NCBI GenBank assembly: GCA_946413525.1
Contig: CAMKKZ010000039.1
Coordinates: 1 to 35,376 of the forward strand
From: an uncultured Oribacterium sp.
GTDB lineage: Bacteria; Bacillota; Clostridia; Lachnospirales; Lachnospiraceae
Direction of reading: 5' to 3'
Length of the DNA stretch: 35,376 nt
Positions 14,196-21,776 of the stretch are shown piece by piece (position 1 is the first letter of the stretch; every line of letters starts with the position of its first letter). The notes under the pieces were generated by a model. The model had not been told where the DNA came from and searched no databases. It saw only the letters and a list, made by a program, of their open reading frames with translations. Position numbers and translations under genes: made by a program.

Positions 14196-14340
14196 GAGGT
14201 ATGTAGTTTGTGATACCGCATCTGTTTTTCGGGAATAAAGGGAGGCAGGAAACCACTTTGACAGAGGAGCCATATAAACCACGATACCGCGGCTGTTTGT
14301 CAGGAAATAAAATGGCTCAAAAATCACTTTAATCGAGGAG
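14196..14340 (+). repeat. Two tandem ~71-bp leader-repeat units upstream of the TauE gene
   Basis: GATACCGC recurs at 14212-14219 and 14283-14290 (71-bp step). In each unit it is followed by CTGTTT..., an AATAAA... segment, AACCACTTTGA or AATCACTTTAA, and a terminal GAGGAG. The second GAGGAG (to 14340) serves the ATG at 14349. The unit boundary CCATATAAACCACGATACCGC matches the GCCGTATA...GATAC boundary seen before the RNase H gene. Confidence 0.75.
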
Positions 14341-14348
14341 GGCTTGAG

Positions 14349-15245
14349 ATGGATATGGCTTTGTGGGCTGTGGCCGCAATCGCGGCCTTCTTTGTAAAAG
14401 GGCTTTGCGGTTTTGCGAATACTCTTGTATTCACGACGATTCTGGGTTTTGGAAATAATAATATTTCCATTTCCCCGGTCGAGCTTGCGCTGGGTTATCC
14501 TTCCAATCTGATTCTTGCTTTCCGGGAGCGGCGTTCGCTGCGTCCGAAGATTTTTGTTCCGCTTTCCCTTATGGTTCTTGGGGGAAGCGCAGTAGGGGCC
14601 TTTTTCCTGAGAAATGTTGACGCGGGAATTGTCAAGGCTGTGTTTGGCGTCGTTGTTATAGGAATTGCCGTGGAAATGGCCGTGAGGGAGCGCTGGGCGG
14701 AATCTTTGGGCTCCGTGGCCGGGAGGCATGAAGCGGAAGCAGATGGATTAAAGGAAGCAAAAGCGGAAGCAGATCGATCAAAGGAAGTGTATCGATCGAG
14801 GAAAAAAGAAGTTGAAACAGATAGGGCAAGGGAAGCGGAAGCGGCGTCAAAATCAGATTCTCAGGGAAAGTTTTCCTGGCAGGGGATAGGCCTTTCAGTG
14901 GTCGGCGTGGTTTCCGGGGTGTTCTGCGGACTGTTTGGAATCGGAGCGCTGCTTGCCGCGTATGTGGGAAGGGTTGCGGGGGACAGCCGTGAGTTCAAGG
15001 CTAATCTGAGCGCCGTATTTATCGCCGAAAATACGTTCCGGATATTTCTTTATTGCGCGCTGGGAATCATTACGAAGGAAACATTGCTTCGTTCCGTCTC
15101 CCTCTATCCCTGTATGCTCGCCGGGCTGTTCCTGGGCATAAAAAGCAGCGCTGTGATGAATGAGAAGCTTGTAAGGAAGGCCGTTGTTGTTTTTCTTGTA
15201 ATTTCGGGGGCTGTGCTTTTGCTGGGGAGCTTCCGGGCAGTCTGA
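14349..15245 (+). CDS. TauE/SafE family membrane permease
   Basis: A predicted anion exporter or permease of the sulfite exporter TauE/SafE family, 298 residues with about seven to eight hydrophobic segments. The typical N-terminal GLCGFANTLVFTTILGFG and the second-half GVVSGVFCGLFGIGALLAAYV are the two pseudo-symmetric family motifs. Between the halves lies a cytoplasmic loop enlarged to about 50 residues (roughly 127-176). It is rich in Lys, Glu, Ala and Arg, with short repeats such as EAEADGLKEAKAEADRSKE, unlike the short loop in most members. The gene follows the tandem leader repeat, with GAGGAGG before ATG 14349. The substrate is unknown; family members are linked to sulfite, sulfonates and other organosulfur anions. 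No sulfur gene is nearby. Confidence 0.85.
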   Translation: MDMALWAVAAIAAFFVKGLCGFANTLVFTTILGFGNNNISISPVELALGYPSNLILAFRERRSLRPKIFVPLSLMVLGGSAVGAFFLRNVDAGIVKAVFGVVVIGIAVEMAVRERWAESLGSVAGRHEAEADGLKEAKAEADRSKEVYRSRKKEVETDRAREAEAASKSDSQGKFSWQGIGLSVVGVVSGVFCGLFGIGALLAAYVGRVAGDSREFKANLSAVFIAENTFRIFLYCALGIITKETLLRSVSLYPCMLAGLFLGIKSSAVMNEKLVRKAVVVFLVISGAVLLLGSFRAV

Positions 15246-15354
15246 AGGCGCAGGGAAATGATAACGAATGGTTCTTTGAAATGGTATCCATATTCATATT
15301 AATTGCTTACTCTTAGGACTTATACTCGTGAATCTTCCAGTATTTACTTTTCTA

Positions 15355-16209
15355 TCAATTTCTTGGACCCAGGAACTTATCTCCATTCAAATGGATCATA
15401 TGATCGGGTGACTCGGCGATCCAAACCTCTGTGTCCCATGCCAGGGACTCAGAGAACTTCTTATATGTATTGAAGTCCAGGAACGCTGTCACGTAGATTT
15501 TCCCCGCGGTCACGTTTTTTGTCATATCCGTGATCTCGATAATCCGCTTCGGGTTCATCGGTCCCACTGACGTTACTGACTCTACAAAATAGATCCAGTT
15601 CTTATCCTCACGGTATAAGACCACATCAGGCATTTTATCATGGAGCGTTATTTCGAAGCCCAACTCCCGCAGTTTATCTATATTCTTCACCAGATCTTTT
15701 TCAATCGTATCACCGACATACAAACATTCTGAACCTGGTGCAAATCTCGGAGCAAATTCTTCGATAATGGCCTTCTGAAGCGCATTGTGCTTCCCCGGGG
15801 AGAAGGTAAAATCCTGATTGTTTATCTTAACTGGCATCAGTGTCATACGTTTCTTTGAGGCATATATATCAACCAGTCTTTGGCGATAAGCTATAAAATG
15901 CTGTATTGAAGCCTCCATTTGCTGCGTCTGCATGTTTCGGAGAATGCTGAGCGTTTCTTCAGTTAGTCTATACCGATAATTTGGGCTATTCGTAGCCCTT
16001 TCGTTATCCTCTATAAGAGCAGCAGTACGGAAATGATGCATGGCCTGTTTACGGAAAGTCTCACGGCTATTCTCGGCATAGCTTGTTCCGTAATTGTTAT
16101 TCGCAAAAGTGATAATATCATGAATACGGATCCATTCATTTACTGCTTGAGACCACGGTGTAAGCTCCTTTACACCTGCCATGGCAAGCAGAGATTTCGG
16201 CACTGTCTT
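15355..16209 (-). pseudogene. Truncated BsuBI/PstI-type restriction endonuclease
   Basis: The open frame of about 282 residues from the GTG at 16203 matches, from memory, the BsuBI/PstI type II endonuclease family (CTGCAG cutters, about 316-326 residues). Visible landmarks are the N-terminal-domain segment SRETFRKQAMHHF and the nuclease core PDVVLYREDKNWIYFVE then SVTSVGPM, which holds the PD...E elements. The family C-terminus MIHLNGDKFLGPR is also present and complete. The first 35-40 residues expected for the family are missing. Homology starts at SLLAMAGV, exactly where the frame collides with a methyltransferase fragment in another frame. With no ribosome site and no protective methylase it is probably not expressed. 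Local base composition is more AT-rich than the flanking genes, consistent with acquisition by transfer. Confidence 0.8.
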
Positions 16210-16426
16210 TCAGATTGAACAAAGACATCGAGGCAAACAGGAAGTATAGGTTCGGTGCGCCATGAACTACTGTCGGCATGGCGATTGCTGACGGATCATC
16301 ACGCATAACCCTTAAATACGGTGGGTTGCCAATGATAAGATCATACTTTGGCGGATCAGGAAACGCCAGCAAGTCTTCTTCATCTCCTGACTGTGCATAT
16401 GTATATATGCGCATAGCATATTCGAA
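16196..16426 (-). pseudogene. Internal fragment of a type II adenine-N6 DNA methyltransferase
   Basis: A frame of about 75 residues reads through DPPKYDLIIGNPPYLRV, the catalytic NPPY motif of N6-adenine methyltransferases. It continues to MPTVVHGAPNLYFLFASMSL and FNLKDSAE, as in the partners of BsuBI/PstI-type endonucleases. It has neither the AdoMet-binding motif I region upstream (a TGA closes the frame at about 16427) nor the recognition domain downstream. At about 16196 the similarity stops and endonuclease sequence continues in a different frame, indicating a deletion that removed the methylase C-terminus and endonuclease N-terminus together. Another open minus frame at about 16430-16560 is not recognised. 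Confidence 0.75.
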
Positions 16427-16601
16427 AAATCATAAAAAATCAACGAGTCCTGGTTCGCTCTTGATACAAAGGCGGATTTGACGTATGATTGTCTTTGATT
16501 TTTATACATGGAAACAGTGGTTTTATGGACTTCAGATATAGTCTGGGAGAGCTCAAAGGTATTTATATCATGAGTTTAGTGAGTTTAGCTTTACAGAATC
16601 C

Positions 16602-16716
16602 CGGCAATTATAGCGGCCCAAAACAACTTTGATAGCGGGGAGCCGTATAGCTGGCGATACAGCAGCTTTTTGTCGGCAATTATGGCGGCCCAAAATCACT
16701 TTATTTAATAGGGGAG
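16602..16716 (+). repeat. Two tandem ~72-bp leader-repeat units upstream of the RNase H gene
   Basis: CGGCAATTAT followed by AGCGGCCCAAAACAACTTTG occurs at 16602-16632. It recurs with small changes from 16674 (72-bp step). The units end in GATAGCGGGGAG and TTTAATAGGGGAG, and the boundary reads GGGGAGCCGTATAGCTGGCG then ATAC. The last GGGGAG provides the ribosome binding site for the TTG start at 16723. These are the best-preserved copies of the loop portion of the unit. Confidence 0.8.
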
Positions 16717-16722
16717 AACGAA

Positions 16723-17664
16723 TTGCAAAAGAAAGCGAGATATACGATTTATACGGATGGGGGCTGCGCGGTTAATCCGGGCGGCCCGGGAGGCTACGGC
16801 GTCGTGTTTATGGATAATGAAAGCGGTGAATACCAGGAGCGTTCCGCCGGTTATCTGAGCACTACAAATAACCGTATGGAGGTGACGGCAATCATTACCG
16901 GCCTTGCCCTGGTGCCTCCCGGGGAAAGCGTGGAAATATACGCGGACTCCCAGTACGCAATCAATTGCGCCACGGGGCTTTGGAAGCAGAACAAAAATAC
17001 GGATTTGTGGGCAAAGTATAAGGAGGTATCCAGAGGAAAGGAGATTTCCTTTCACTGGGTGAAGGGGCATGATGGGAACAGGCATAACGAGCGCTGTGAC
17101 CAGCTCGCGACGGAGGCCATGCGCGCGGAAGGCAGAATGGTTGATACAGGATATGAAGGGGGCGGAAGGGGAGCTGCAGCAGCCGCGGCGCCGGGGCATG
17201 CCGGAAAGCAGGTCCGAAATCAGGCCGGGGAACGGGAGCCGGGAAAGGAGAGGAATGCCCGGGGTGCCGGGAAGCCGCCTTTATCTGAACTGCCTGAACC
17301 ATACAAAAGCCAGGATGTTGAATGTATGGAAGTGAAAGCGTACTCTGAGAAATACCATGTTCATGAGTCCTGTGCCGCGGCAATCCTTGAATTTGGCTCC
17401 TCCGACCGTTCCTTTGGCGCGTACGTGAAGTTAAAAACCGGCGGTCTGGATGAATGGTCAAGGAAAAACATTGTTGATATTATTTTATCCCTTCCTGACG
17501 GGGATGAGGCTTCTGAGCTTCTGGAGTCTTATCTTGGAAATGAAAAGGATCTTGCTACGGCTATTCGCTGGTATAAACGGGGGCTCCCCCTCAGGGACTG
17601 TATCCGGAAAATTCAGGTGGATGAAGAGGTACGCAAAAACAGTCAAAACAAGCGGAAGACGTAG
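16723..17664 (+). CDS. rnhA: Ribonuclease HI with C-terminal extension
   Basis: Degrades the RNA strand of RNA-DNA hybrids in the cytoplasm. Residues 5-132 form a complete RNase HI domain with all four acidic catalytic residues: Asp12 (YTDGGC), Glu53 (NRMEV), Asp75 (YADSQ) and Asp126 (NERCDQLA), plus the HWVKGHDGNRHN loop. The start is TTG 16723, placed by GGGGAG at 16711-16716. The protein has 313 residues, twice the usual 150. After the domain come a Gly/Ala/Arg-rich linker (about 143-190) and a second part of about 120 residues (KAYSEKYHVHESCAAAILEF onward, ending Lys/Arg-rich) that I do not recognise. The extension is not the N-terminal hybrid-binding domain of eukaryotic-type RNase H1. 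The tandem leader repeat precedes it; the GT4 gene follows after 72 bp. Confidence 0.92.
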   Translation: MQKKARYTIYTDGGCAVNPGGPGGYGVVFMDNESGEYQERSAGYLSTTNNRMEVTAIITGLALVPPGESVEIYADSQYAINCATGLWKQNKNTDLWAKYKEVSRGKEISFHWVKGHDGNRHNERCDQLATEAMRAEGRMVDTGYEGGGRGAAAAAAPGHAGKQVRNQAGEREPGKERNARGAGKPPLSELPEPYKSQDVECMEVKAYSEKYHVHESCAAAILEFGSSDRSFGAYVKLKTGGLDEWSRKNIVDIILSLPDGDEASELLESYLGNEKDLATAIRWYKRGLPLRDCIRKIQVDEEVRKNSQNKRKT

Positions 17665-17736
17665 ACAGGCGGAAATGGATTAGGAAAAATGAATTACGAA
17701 AAAATGAATAAATTGGGAAAAAACGGGGTTTGATGA

Positions 17737-19266
17737 ATGAAGGTATGTCTTTTGAATGATTCTTTCCCACCCGTCATTGACGGCGTGGTGAATGTGCTTT
17801 TGAATTATGCCGAGTATATGCGAAAGGATCATCAGGCTGAGGTTATAGTAGGTACGCCTGAGTATCCCGGGGCGGATTACAGTGCGTACGCGTATCCTGT
17901 GGTCGCTTATCCGAGCCTGAATACTGCTTCCGTCACAAACGGGTACAGGACGGGGAATCCGTTTTCCGGGAAAGAGGTTTCGGAGCTGGCCGCTTTCGCG
18001 CCGGACATTATCCATTCCCATTGTCCCGCCTCTGCCACGGTGGTCGCCCGGATCCTGCGGGAGGAGACCGGGGCGCCATTGCTTTTTACTTATCATACCA
18101 AATATGATATTGACATCCGGCGTTACATTAAAATGAAGACGGTCGCGGACGAGGTGATCCGCGCAATGGTCAGCAATATCGAAGCCTGCGATGAGGTCTG
18201 GGTGGTAAGCCGTGGCGCGGGAGAAAGCCTGAAGGAGCTTGGTTTCCGCGGGGAATGCATCGTGATGAATAACGGCGTAGATTTCCAGAAGGGCCGGGCG
18301 GATGATGCAATGGTGGAGCAGGCAACGAGTGGGTATGACCTGCCGGAGGGTATCCCGCTGTTTCTATATGTCGGCCGTATGATCAGTTACAAAGGGCTGC
18401 CCCTGATTCTCGATGCCCTGAAAACTCTGAAGGAGGATGGGAAGGATTTCCGTATGGCCTTTGTCGGGGGCGGTCCCGACAGGGAAATGCTGGAACAAAA
18501 GGCTTCGGAATATGGATTGGGAGATCGTTGTATCTTTACCGGTCCGATATATGACAGGGACTCGCTCCGGGCGTGGAACACGAGGGCGGATCTTTTTCTC
18601 TTTCCATCAACTTTTGACACCAATGGTCTGGTGGTCCGGGAGGCGGCTGCCTGCGGGCTGGCCAGTGTCCTGGTCAGGGGTTCCTGCGCGGCAGAGGGCA
18701 TTACCGATGGCCGAAACGGCTTCCTGATTGAGGAAACGGCAGAGTCTATGGCCGGGTTCCTTGCCGAAGCCGCGCAATCCCTTCCGCGCATGCATGACGC
18801 GGGATTGCATGCCATGGATGAAATTTATCTTTCCTGGCAGGACTGCGTGGCAAGGGCTTATGAACGCTACCAGGTCGTCATTGATCTGAAAAAGAGCGGC
18901 AGGCTCCCGGAACGGAGGAAGCTTCCGGCTGATTTTCTTGTGTCCATGACGGCCAGGGGGATGCAGGAAAGGGAGCGTTTGCGGGAGATGGGGGAGGCAT
19001 GGAAGCAGCATGTCAGGGATTACGCAACCGGAATGCTGGAGAATGGCCTCGGCCTGCCCGGCGGCGATAATCCGTTATGGAAGGGACTGAATTTGTCCGG
19101 TGGCGGTAATCTGCCATTGAAGGGTCTGAATCTGCCCGGCGGTGACAAAAATCTCCCGCGGAAGGGTTTGAATATGCCCGGTGGTGACAAAAATCTCCCT
19201 TGGAAGGGTTTCCATATATCAAAGGACAGTCATGACTCAGAAGGAGAGAATTTGGGAAAAATGTGA
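17737..19266 (+). CDS. GT4 family glycosyltransferase with repeat tail
   Basis: A retaining nucleotide-sugar-dependent glycosyltransferase with GT-B fold, 509 residues; the acceptor is unknown, with glycolipid or capsule precursors possible. The N-terminal acceptor domain begins KVCLLNDSFPPVIDGV. The GT4 donor domain shows LFLYVGRMISYKGL, FVGGGPDRE, and the E-x7-E region as FDTNGLVVREAAACG. In this last motif the first Glu is replaced by Asp. After the catalytic domain, at about residue 435, a tail carries four imperfect 13-14-residue repeats of the type GLNLPGGDKNLPRK (about 19051-19212). Such a tail is not part of the fold and is rarely seen on these enzymes. Two genes downstream encodes a surface protein, but a direct link is speculative. 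The ATG at 17737 is assigned with only a weak upstream GGGG. Confidence 0.9.
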   Translation: MKVCLLNDSFPPVIDGVVNVLLNYAEYMRKDHQAEVIVGTPEYPGADYSAYAYPVVAYPSLNTASVTNGYRTGNPFSGKEVSELAAFAPDIIHSHCPASATVVARILREETGAPLLFTYHTKYDIDIRRYIKMKTVADEVIRAMVSNIEACDEVWVVSRGAGESLKELGFRGECIVMNNGVDFQKGRADDAMVEQATSGYDLPEGIPLFLYVGRMISYKGLPLILDALKTLKEDGKDFRMAFVGGGPDREMLEQKASEYGLGDRCIFTGPIYDRDSLRAWNTRADLFLFPSTFDTNGLVVREAAACGLASVLVRGSCAAEGITDGRNGFLIEETAESMAGFLAEAAQSLPRMHDAGLHAMDEIYLSWQDCVARAYERYQVVIDLKKSGRLPERRKLPADFLVSMTARGMQERERLREMGEAWKQHVRDYATGMLENGLGLPGGDNPLWKGLNLSGGGNLPLKGLNLPGGDKNLPRKGLNMPGGDKNLPWKGFHISKDSHDSEGENLGKM

Positions 19267-19347
19267 ATCAAGGCGTTTTGCGGCGGAAGCATGCTGGACA
19301 GAGATATATTTTAACTACGTTTCTTGTTCATTATGAGTAAATGGCAA

Positions 19348-19409
19348 GGAAATGCCAATGAAAGCATTCTATATAGGAAATACTTCCATTGGCATTTCTC
19401 TTATTTTTA
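19348..19409 (+). terminator. Hairpin with T-run directly before the GH13 start (terminator or attenuator)
   Basis: GGAAATGCCAATGAAAG (19348-19364) is complementary to CTTCCATTGGCATTTCT (19383-19399), except for one A-C mismatch and one G-U pair, with an 18-nt loop. CTTATTTTTAT follows at once. It ends about 14 bp before the GH13 start codon at 19423, overlapping the space just before that gene's ribosome site GCGGGGG (19411-19417). The geometry fits a terminator for the glycosyltransferase transcript or an attenuator of the GH13 gene. Confidence 0.65.
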
Positions 19410-19422
19410 TGCGGGGGTTCAT

Positions 19423-21273
19423 ATGTCCAGGGTCAGACAGTTTGATTTTCGAAAAATGTCTTTTTACCAGATCTGGGTGAGGAGCTTTTGCGACGGCAAT
19501 GGGGATGGGATTGGGGATCTTTACGGTGTTTATGACCGCCTTGACTATATAAAGAGCCTTGGCGTTGATGGAATCTGGTTCAGCCCGATTTTTCCCTCGC
19601 CAAACGCGGATTTTGGTTATGATATTTCGGATTACAGGAATATACATGAGGATTTCGGCACGCTGGACCAGTTTCGGAAGGTATTGGACAAGGCGCATGC
19701 ACTGGGGCTCAAGGTTCTTCTGGATCTTGTGATTAACCATACGTCGGATGAGCATCCCTGGTTCAAAGAAAGCTGCAAGGGGCGGGATAATCCTTACAGT
19801 GATTACTACATCTGGAGGGATCCGCGGTTTATAGAAAGGAAAGAGAGAGCGGGGAAGAAAGGGGAGACAGAGGAGAAGGGAAAGGCAGAGAGGAAAGGGG
19901 AGACGGAGGAGAAGGAAAAGGCAGGGAAGAAAGGGGAGACGGAGGAGAAAGGAAGGGGAGAGAAAAAAGGGCAGACGGAAAAAAAAGAGAGGGCGGCTCA
20001 CCGGCCGCCGAACAACTGGTACAGCCAGTTTGAGGGTTTGGCCTGGGAGTACTGTCCCTCTAGGCAGCAGTATTACCTGCATGTATTTGCCCGTCGGCAG
20101 CCTGACCTTAATATGGACAATCCCAAAGTGAGGGAGGAGGTCAAGGGCATCATGCGCTTCTGGCTTGACATGGGAGTGGACGGCTTCCGGGAAGATGTCA
20201 TTACCTATATTTCAAAGGATATGCGGCTTCCGGACGGCATCCCTTTCCTTCCCGCCATCAACGGCCTGCCTTTTTATAACGAGGGGCCGAATTTGCGCGC
20301 TTACCTTAAGGAATTCCGGAAGGTGGCTCTTTCCTACGGGGCCATCCAGGTAGGGGAGGCGCCCTTTACCGGTGTGAAAGGAGCCAGAAGGCTGTCCGCG
20401 GGCAGGAACCGGGTCCTTGACATGGTCATCCAGTTTGAAACCATGACCGCGGACTGCTTTCTGACGGAATATATCCACCACCCGTTCTCGCTGTGGAAGC
20501 TGAAAAGGGCTTTTTCAAAGTGGCAGAAGGGGCTTGGGAGGGGGGCCTGGAACGCCCTGTACCTGGAGAATCACGACCATCCGAGGGTCATCGACCGATA
20601 CGGCAGCCTTCAGTTTTGGAGGGAGTCGGGCACTATGCTGGCCGGCTGCTATATTTTCCAGCGGGGTACGCCTTTTATTTACCAGGGGCAGGAGCTTGGG
20701 ATGACGAATATCGCCCTTCCGGATATCGGGCTGTACCGCGACGTGGCCTCCATTAATGCCTATCATAGCTTCCACAGGAATGAACCGAAGGAAAAGAGGC
20801 TTCATCGCATACATATTTCAAGCCGGGATTCCGCCCGTACCCCGGTGCAATGGAGCCCGGGCGCGAATGCGGGCTTTTCGGAACATGAGCCCTGGTTTCA
20901 TATTAACCCGAATTATACCAGGGTTAACGCGGAAACGGAGGAGGCGGATCCCGGGAGTATCCTGAACTTTTATCGGAAATGCCTGCATATCCGGAAGTCC
21001 TGCGAAGCGCTGCTCAAGGGCGGCTACCGGGAATACGCCTGGTGGCGGAGGCATCTTTACGTCTATGAAAGGGAGTATCATGGGGAAAGGGTGCTGGTCA
21101 TCTGTTCCTTCTCAAAGCATGAGGAATGCTTCTGGCTTCCATACGCTTACCGGGATGGGAAGGCTGACATCCTGATCGACAATTATGATGAAGCGAAGAG
21201 ACTGGTTTCCCGCGGCAGAACCGCGCGCCTCAGGCCTTATGAAATCCGGGTGCTGAAAATCCGGGTCCTGTAA
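19423..21273 (+). CDS. GH13 alpha-glucosidase (oligo-1,6-glucosidase type)
   Basis: Cleaves alpha-glucosidic bonds of short malto- or isomalto-oligosaccharides inside the cell. ATG 19423 (617 residues) is placed by GCGGGGG; an in-frame ATG at 19324 would make the terminator-like hairpin coding. The GH13 regions are in order: DLVINHTSDEH, GVDGFREDVI with nucleophile Asp258, VGEAPF with acid/base Glu312, and LENHDHPR with Asp385. Val after the nucleophile is the residue associated with alpha-1,6 preference in the GH13_31 oligo-1,6-glucosidase group. The B-domain loop, about residues 139-193, is enlarged by a Lys/Glu-rich tandem repeat (KGETEEK-type, about 12 residues per unit) where relatives have some ten residues. 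No signal peptide is visible. Sucrose isomerase or trehalose-6-phosphate hydrolase are less likely alternatives. Confidence 0.92.
   Translation: MSRVRQFDFRKMSFYQIWVRSFCDGNGDGIGDLYGVYDRLDYIKSLGVDGIWFSPIFPSPNADFGYDISDYRNIHEDFGTLDQFRKVLDKAHALGLKVLLDLVINHTSDEHPWFKESCKGRDNPYSDYYIWRDPRFIERKERAGKKGETEEKGKAERKGETEEKEKAGKKGETEEKGRGEKKGQTEKKERAAHRPPNNWYSQFEGLAWEYCPSRQQYYLHVFARRQPDLNMDNPKVREEVKGIMRFWLDMGVDGFREDVITYISKDMRLPDGIPFLPAINGLPFYNEGPNLRAYLKEFRKVALSYGAIQVGEAPFTGVKGARRLSAGRNRVLDMVIQFETMTADCFLTEYIHHPFSLWKLKRAFSKWQKGLGRGAWNALYLENHDHPRVIDRYGSLQFWRESGTMLAGCYIFQRGTPFIYQGQELGMTNIALPDIGLYRDVASINAYHSFHRNEPKEKRLHRIHISSRDSARTPVQWSPGANAGFSEHEPWFHINPNYTRVNAETEEADPGSILNFYRKCLHIRKSCEALLKGGYREYAWWRRHLYVYEREYHGERVLVICSFSKHEECFWLPYAYRDGKADILIDNYDEAKRLVSRGRTARLRPYEIRVLKIRVL
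19840..19998 (+). repeat. In-frame Lys/Glu-rich repeat inserted in the GH13 gene
   Basis: About four imperfect 36-bp units encode KGETEEKGKAER-like 12-mers. On the + strand the tract is almost pure purine (G/A) over roughly 150 bases, in sharp contrast with the flanking coding sequence. It lies between YIWRDPRF and PPNNWYSQF, two segments that are nearly adjacent in most relatives. Confidence 0.9.
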
Positions 21274-21776
21274 AATTGGAAATAACGGCCCGTTTACGCT
21301 TTTCCGGGGATGATCATAAAAATAGCGGCAGAGCTATACCTTGACTTGATGGCGAAGGCATTGAGTCTCACTTGTGCCGCTGATATACGATCTTTTTCGG
21401 GATATTTCATGCTCTGAACCATCTATAGACTCAACGATTATTTGTCAATGAAAACAATAAATAGATGCGGCAGGCCAATCTATACATGGTTTTTGGTCAC
21501 TCTGATTTTTTATATAGCGAACCGTCTGCGGGGCAAATCGGTTTATTTGTCAGAGTGGATTTTATGTTGGTGACTTTTCTGGCTCTGTCATAATAAATCT
21601 CGTAATATTGTAAAAATCAGATATAAATTATATGAATATCACGTATAGCGATATTTCGTTATGATATAATATAAATTATTTATCAACGCTATATGGGCAA
21701 AAAATATACATCAAAACTATTGGATGGAAGCAGTGATCACGGAGTAGGGGAGCTTGACGTCCGGAAAGGGGAAACT
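21274..21776. other. AT-rich leader region of the giant gene
   Basis: No gene is visible. AGCGGCA (21324-21330) and TGCCGCT (21375-21381) form a weak long-range inverted repeat. A diverged leader-repeat fragment (ATCGGTTTATTTGTCAGAGTGG, near 21538-21560) is recognisable but lacks the terminal GGGGAG. From about 21590 the sequence becomes very AT-rich, with a good -10 TATAAT at 21665-21670 but no clear -35. Inverted TATAGCG/CGCTATA words flank it at 21644-21650 and 21687-21693 and could be an operator. GAAAGGGGAAA precedes the ATG at 21777. Confidence 0.5.

Noticed and set aside
16430..16560. Minus-strand open segment (residues such as YVKSAFVSRANQDSLIF) upstream of the methylase fragment
   Set aside because: It looks protein-like but is short, without a start, and in a different frame from the methylase; it could not be assigned to any family.
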